Positions 22,092 to 25,004 of a stretch of 25,004 nt of DNA are shown piece after piece; position 1 is the stretch's first letter, and every line of letters starts with the position of its first letter. The notes under the pieces were generated by a model that saw only the letters and a program-made list of their open reading frames with translations, was not told the origin of the DNA and made no database searches. This DNA comes from a virus. Location: positions 1-25,004 of the IMG/VR virus record IMGVR_UViG_3300049483_000100; one strand, 5' to 3'. The position numbers were made by a program, and so were the translations under genes.

Positions 22092-22504
22092 TGGCAATCG
22101 CACATGAATTTCCCGGCAAGGCTATCTCTAGTGTTATGAGCGTTTACCTCCAGAAGCAGCTTTTTGGCCTGTGCCGTGCGCTTGACACGAACGCTGCGTC
22201 AGCAAACACGAGCATCGGCTTCAGGACCGAGGATGCAATGCAGCGAATGGTCTTGGAGATGAAGCGTTACGTCTGGAGCCAGAAGCTTGGGCGTCTGGTC
22301 TACGAAGTTCCTGCGACATGGTTTGAACACCTGAAGAAAGACTACGCTCCGCGATGGGTGCTAAGGCGTTGGCCGGTGAAATGGAGCGAGATCAAGGTCG
22401 ATATGTTCGCGCTTTACCCTAACTTTGCGCCACCGCTTCCTGATCAAACCGTTGCTGGATACAATTTCCTGGTGCGCCGCGCTGACGACGAAGGAGGCTG
22501 CTGA
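22091..22504 (+). CDS. Hypothetical protein (137 aa)
   Basis: The ATG at 22091 overlaps the previous stop by one base; its Shine-Dalgarno is a weaker GGGGG inside the preceding codons. The protein is aromatic-rich and basic (MKRYVWSQKLGRLVYEVPATWFEHLKKDYAPRWVLRRWPVKWSEIKVDMFALYP), with a mixed alpha-beta look. Trp and Tyr are much more common than in its neighbours. No family is recognised. Phage proteins of this type sometimes modify host enzymes, but no motif supports this here. Confidence 0.72.
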   Translation: MAIAHEFPGKAISSVMSVYLQKQLFGLCRALDTNAASANTSIGFRTEDAMQRMVLEMKRYVWSQKLGRLVYEVPATWFEHLKKDYAPRWVLRRWPVKWSEIKVDMFALYPNFAPPLPDQTVAGYNFLVRRADDEGGC

Positions 22505-22878
22505 TGGGAGCTACGCATGTGCCTTTGAACCTACAGATCCTGGCGAGCGATCAGCCGCATGAAGACGGCGTAATTCCTGTGCCGTGCGACGAATGTTTCC
22601 GTGTGATTGAGCGAGCAATGTTCGAGGCGCTTGATGCCAATGGTGAGCGCACTCAGATTTCTGAGTTCATCCGCAGGCGCATCTATGAAGTTTTGCTTGG
22701 AGAGGGCGTTGATCCAGGGCGCGGGGTGAAGGATGTGAGTGCGACAGGGATGCTGCACGTGGCAAAACTGCGCGAAGCGAAGGCAAGGCGTAAAATGAAG
22801 GCCGTGTGTATTTGTGGAACGAACCACGTGCCTGAACCTCTAACACGGTGCTTGAGGCATCCTGAAAGGAGCGAGTGA
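22504..22878 (+). CDS. Hypothetical protein with Cys pairs (124 aa)
   Basis: The start overlaps the previous stop (TGATG), with AGGAGG ahead. It has a CDEC pair near residues 28-31 (VPCDECFRVIERAMFEAL), a helical middle (SEFIRRRIYEVLLGEG), and a basic C-terminal part with CICGTNHVPEPLTRC (about 101-115). The two Cys groups could hold one zinc ion. No family is recognised. The next tiny gene starts inside its stop codon, with AAGGAG six bases ahead. Confidence 0.72.
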   Translation: MGATHVPLNLQILASDQPHEDGVIPVPCDECFRVIERAMFEALDANGERTQISEFIRRRIYEVLLGEGVDPGRGVKDVSATGMLHVAKLREAKARRKMKAVCICGTNHVPEPLTRCLRHPERSE

Positions 22879-22958
22879 TGCGTGAAATGGCATTGATTCG
22901 CAGATTTGTCGCGCTAGTAGAATGTGCGGCATGGCAGGCTTACGGAGGTGTGGCATGA
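22878..22958 (+). CDS. Tiny protein (26 aa)
   Basis: The frame MREMALIRRFVALVECAAWQAYGGVA has a strong AAGGAG six bases before its ATG, which overlaps the previous stop by one base. Its own stop overlaps the start of the next gene (ATGA). The mildly amphipathic helix RRFVALVECAAWQAY could lie at a membrane. It may mainly serve to couple translation of the following membrane protein. Confidence 0.5.
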   Translation: MREMALIRRFVALVECAAWQAYGGVA

Positions 22959-23092
22959 GCGTTGCTCTGAGTATTCTGGGAGGCATTGCACTCTTCCTTG
23001 GCGCGGCTGCGGCGCTTGGCGTCATTGCCGGGTGGGTGCTGGTGAAGATCTGGAAGCGGAAGCGCCAGAGTTATAACGACAGTGATGAGTAG
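22955..23092 (+). CDS. Single-pass membrane protein (45 aa)
   Basis: A hydrophobic segment of ~25 residues (VALSILGGIALFLGAAAALGVIAGWVLV) is followed by a basic patch KIWKRKR and an acidic tail SYNDSDE, predicting an N-out, C-in inner-membrane protein. Gly and Ala repeats (GGxAxxxGAAAAxG) could promote helix packing. GGAGGT lies 6-7 bases before the ATG. Size and topology resemble small phage inhibitors or superinfection-exclusion proteins, but also pinholin-like proteins; no function can be assigned. Confidence 0.65.
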   Translation: MSVALSILGGIALFLGAAAALGVIAGWVLVKIWKRKRQSYNDSDE

Positions 23093-23131
23093 CGATAGGC
23101 GCTCTTAACTATTTCACGGAGGCGTTGACCA

Positions 23132-23296
23132 ATGAAGCATGACACGAAAGAACTTGTCGTGAAGTTCCTTGAGAACTACATTGACTACGTGCTTGAAACG
23201 ACTGATGGATGCGATGGCGGATGGCAAGGTAAGATCCGCGAGGCACGTAAGCTGGTTGCGCTTGTCCTTGACGAGCCGACTGTGATGGAGCGATGA
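23132..23296 (+). CDS. Small hypothetical protein (54 aa)
   Basis: GGAGG lies 9 bases before the ATG; 39 bases separate it from the membrane protein gene. The product is acidic and helical (MKHDTKELVVKFLENYIDYVLETTDG then GKIREARKLVALVLDEP), probably a two-helix hairpin around a Gly-rich turn CDGGWQGK. Its stop overlaps the next start by four bases (ATGA). No family recognised. Confidence 0.65.
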   Translation: MKHDTKELVVKFLENYIDYVLETTDGCDGGWQGKIREARKLVALVLDEPTVMER

Positions 23297-23604
23297 GCAT
23301 GAGCAGTAACCTCAACCTCTTAGAACTAGGCATATTCTGCATAAACCCTGACTGTCGTCACCCGCGCAACATGCACGCTGTGCTTGCAGCGACCCGCGAG
23401 GTCGGCGGCTGCGAGATAGATACGTGCCGCTGTCGCAGGTTCATGGCGCAGGAAGGAGTGGTGCAGTTCGACCTTGCGCCTAAAGACGAGCCGCATGTGA
23501 CTGTCACGCGCGTTGTGGCGTGGGGCGATGCGCTCGATGAAGACGAAGGCGCGCTCGACACGTTTCCTCTTCCAGATGACGATGTCGCCGGGTGGCCTGT
23601 ATGA
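23293..23604 (+). CDS. Cys-containing acidic protein (103 aa)
   Basis: The N-terminal half carries CINPDCRHP (16-24) and CEIDTCRCRRF (40-50), together enough to bind one zinc ion in a CxxxxC/CxxxxCxC arrangement. The C-terminal half is very acidic (WGDALDEDEGALDTFPLPDDDVAG), a feature of DNA-mimic proteins such as some anti-restriction factors, although the acidic patch here is short. It is coupled by ATGA overlaps on both sides. No named family recognised. Confidence 0.7.
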   Translation: MSMSSNLNLLELGIFCINPDCRHPRNMHAVLAATREVGGCEIDTCRCRRFMAQEGVVQFDLAPKDEPHVTVTRVVAWGDALDEDEGALDTFPLPDDDVAGWPV

Positions 23605-23981
23605 GCGGCTACGCAGTTGTGATGATCGTCTGGACAACGATTGACTCAAGCCTTGACCATGGCACGCGAGGAAGCGAGAACCCACACGTCTCAGAGGACA
23701 GGCTCATCGAGATCCAGAAGGCGTATCCCTATGACAACTGGATTCTCGGGCGCACCCGTATCATGCCGGGTTGTGGCGACCTGGACGACCTCGGACCCGC
23801 CTGCGAGTTCGTGGCTGTGGCTCATATCAACCACGCAGATGCTGAAGCCATCCTTAAGGTGATGAGTCAATACCAGTGGGAATACCCAGACGAGGCCGCT
23901 GTGATGTGGAAGTCTGATGAAATGGACCGCTACGCCTACAGAAGCGTTTCCATGTATAGGGCTGATAAGGAGGGAATATGA
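23601..23981 (+). CDS. Hypothetical protein (126 aa)
   Basis: The start at 23601 overlaps the previous stop by four bases (ATGA); a GTG three codons earlier is less likely. The product has a beta strand start (YAVVMIVWTTID), then an acidic region and a helix ADAEAILKVMSQYQWEYPDEAA followed by aromatic/Met-rich sequence ending in MYRADKEGI. The alternation of strand, loop and helix suggests a compact alpha-beta fold. No family recognised. Confidence 0.7.
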   Translation: MSGYAVVMIVWTTIDSSLDHGTRGSENPHVSEDRLIEIQKAYPYDNWILGRTRIMPGCGDLDDLGPACEFVAVAHINHADAEAILKVMSQYQWEYPDEAAVMWKSDEMDRYAYRSVSMYRADKEGI

Positions 23982-24193
23982 ACGACGGCGACATGATCGA
24001 CGAGCGGGTCAGCCGAGCGCTTGATATTGCACGCCGCTACGGCGGGATAGATGGTGCCCATCACAAGGCCTGGGTTATTGACCAGATGGTGCAGACTCTC
24101 ACCGGGGACGGTTACAGCGAGTGGGTCAGCGATGCCAAGCAAGGCGAGGACGGGCCTGAGACTTATGAATGGGACGAAGGTATCGCCCCATGA
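23978..24193 (+). CDS. Small acidic protein (71 aa)
   Basis: It is coupled by an ATGA overlap and has GGAGG a few bases ahead. Almost every fourth residue is Asp or Glu (MNDGDMIDERVSRALDIARRYGG, then DAKQGEDGPETYEWDEG). An amphipathic helix spans residues 8-22 and another HHKAWVIDQMVQTLTG follows. It is a candidate small inhibitor or antirepressor by character only. No family recognised. Confidence 0.68.
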   Translation: MNDGDMIDERVSRALDIARRYGGIDGAHHKAWVIDQMVQTLTGDGYSEWVSDAKQGEDGPETYEWDEGIAP

Positions 24194-24522
24194 GCGAGCC
24201 TGACCCGTGGCCTGAACATGATGCTGACGCAGACCATCGTGACGATAAACTCTATGACACCTACCCATGCAATATCCCTGAGCATACAGACCACCTTACA
24301 CAGGAAGAAGCTCGCACTTGCAATATATTGGGACTCATATTAAACCGCAGCAATAGCTTCGCTATCTTCAATGGCAGCATGGCGATTGGCAATGATCCTC
24401 GTTTTCACGCTCAGAGCGATACTTCCCAGTTGCCGCTGTCACAGGAACCTACAATCAGCTTTGAGGAACGCGCAGCGCGAGTGCCACGCTCGCTTGAAGC
24501 TATGCTAAAGGAGGAGAACTGA
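24190..24522 (+). CDS. Hypothetical protein (110 aa)
   Basis: The ATG at 24190 overlaps the previous stop by four bases; an upstream in-frame start at 24169 is rejected because it lies in the previous gene. The N-terminal third is acidic and His-rich (PWPEHDADADHRDDKL), the middle holds a hydrophobic helix around EEARTCNILGLILNRSNSFAIF, and the end is basic to acidic (RAARVPRSLEAMLKEEN). No family recognised. Confidence 0.68.
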   Translation: MSEPDPWPEHDADADHRDDKLYDTYPCNIPEHTDHLTQEEARTCNILGLILNRSNSFAIFNGSMAIGNDPRFHAQSDTSQLPLSQEPTISFEERAARVPRSLEAMLKEEN

Positions 24523-24728
24523 TGATCGGTCATTTCTGCGATGAATGCGGCGGCGCGCGCTCCACAACCGCCCGCGAGACACTTCCAATCCTTGCCACCA
24601 TCGCCGCAGGCTTTGCTGCATCAGGCCAATACCGCAACGCTGACGACATGTGTGACGCTGTCAGCCTCGTCTACGACCAACTCGTGCGGCTTGCTCACAC
24701 GAAGTGCCGCGAGAACGCAAAGGAGTAG
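24522..24728 (+). CDS. Small CxxC protein, possible zinc-binding (68 aa)
   Basis: CDECGG near the N-terminus (6-11) is a zinc-knuckle half; a second Cys group C43 and C62 (DMCDAVS, THTKCREN) could complete a site. The rest is helical (LPILATIAAGFAASGQYRNADDMCDAVSLVYDQLVRLAH). AAAGGAG lies just before the ATG, which overlaps the previous stop by one base (TGATG). No family recognised. Confidence 0.65.
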   Translation: MIGHFCDECGGARSTTARETLPILATIAAGFAASGQYRNADDMCDAVSLVYDQLVRLAHTKCRENAKE

Positions 24729-24733
24729 CGCGC

Positions 24734-24892
24734 ATGGACTCCCCTACAGACCTCGCCCCCGCCATCAACTACTTCCTCTCAGCCTATTGGCCTGTCCTGC
24801 TGCTAGGAGCCTTACTTATCTTCAACATCCTCGCAGGCGACCCCGCTGGAGAAATATGGCGCAGCACAGCACGTAAACTGCGCAGGCACTAG
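24734..24892 (+). CDS. Small membrane protein (52 aa)
   Basis: One hydrophobic span of about 20 residues (YFLSAYWPVLLLGALLIFNIL) lies between a short acidic N-terminus and a basic C-terminus (RSTARKLRRH), predicting an N-out inner-membrane protein. AAAGGAG is 8 bases before the ATG at 24734; longer upstream starts lie inside the previous gene. It resembles minimal holin-like or exclusion proteins in size and topology, without further evidence. Its stop codon begins the tandem repeat array. Confidence 0.6.
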   Translation: MDSPTDLAPAINYFLSAYWPVLLLGALLIFNILAGDPAGEIWRSTARKLRRH

Positions 24893-24988
24893 CCTATAGC
24901 TACAGCCTATAGCTGCAACCTATAGCTACAGCCTATAGCTACAGCCTATAGCTGCAACCTACAGCTACAGCCTATAGCTACTAGCTAC
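24889..24988. repeat. 13-bp tandem repeat array with 39-bp higher-order unit
   Basis: Seven consecutive 13-base units run from 24889 to 24979, then a partial copy. Type A is ACAGCCTATAGCT; type B is GCAACCTATAGCT or GCAACCTACAGCT. The order after the first degenerate unit is A-B-A-A-B-A, that is two 39-base blocks of A-B-A. Each unit carries a CTATAG core. No gene crosses the array and no A-rich or T-rich flank is seen; the last 16 bases of the window are unique. It could be a second initiator-binding array, a partition or packaging site, or slippage-prone repeat. Confidence 0.8.
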
Positions 24989-25004
24989 CCAACAACGCTA
25001 CCCC

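Noticed and set aside
24889-24988. CRISPR array
   Set aside because: The units are only 13 bases and directly adjacent with no spacers.

Overview
This window is part of a tailed double-stranded DNA phage genome (class Caudoviricetes). The evidence is a large terminase, a portal protein, an N4-gp56-like HK97-fold major capsid protein, a candidate scaffold and connector, and tail adhesins. Shine-Dalgarno sites are strong throughout (GGAGG, AAGGAG), genes are packed with 1-, 4- and 8-base overlaps, and GTG and TTG starts occur, all as expected for a bacterial virus. The host cannot be named. Classical Sec signal peptides on two adhesin-like proteins suggest, without proving, a Gram-negative host. 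No integrase, lysis gene, DNA polymerase or RNA polymerase is visible.

Layout: positions 1-19434 form one long leftward unit of virion genes. From its upstream (right) end it runs: candidate small terminase, large terminase, two tiny proteins, portal, a 154-residue coupled protein, candidate scaffold, major capsid protein, a rho-independent-type terminator, a 63-residue protein, and a structured intergenic stretch with a strong hairpin and a tRNA-like 3' half. Next comes a seven-gene glycan/modification cassette: a weakly GNAT-like protein, an unknown protein, two GT-A type glycosyltransferases, a NodB-like deacetylase, a protein with three tandem methyltransferase domains, and a GT4-type glycosyltransferase. 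The unit ends with a head-tail connector candidate, a fibre-like protein, an 874-residue fibre with a signal peptide, and a signal-peptide-bearing beta-helix protein that runs off the left edge.

Positions 19435-19783 separate the two transcription units. They hold a late-operon motif and a potentially structured leader. Rightward from 19784 lies the presumed early unit. It starts with a RepA-like hexameric ATPase/helicase whose 3' end and downstream spacer carry a dense TGGACA repeat array with a large dyad, a good candidate replication origin. Fourteen small genes of unknown function follow, many Cys-rich, acidic or single-pass membrane proteins. The window ends in a 13-bp tandem repeat array.

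How the parts fit (inference): the ATPase and repeat array would start replication. The leftward genes build the capsid, package DNA and make the tail. The glycan cassette, placed between capsid and connector genes, would modify the virion surface or a host glycan during late infection. A recurring motif with core GTCAAnTTGGC at two sites in the leftward unit, plus a palindrome cluster before the scaffold and capsid genes, suggests shared control of late transcription.
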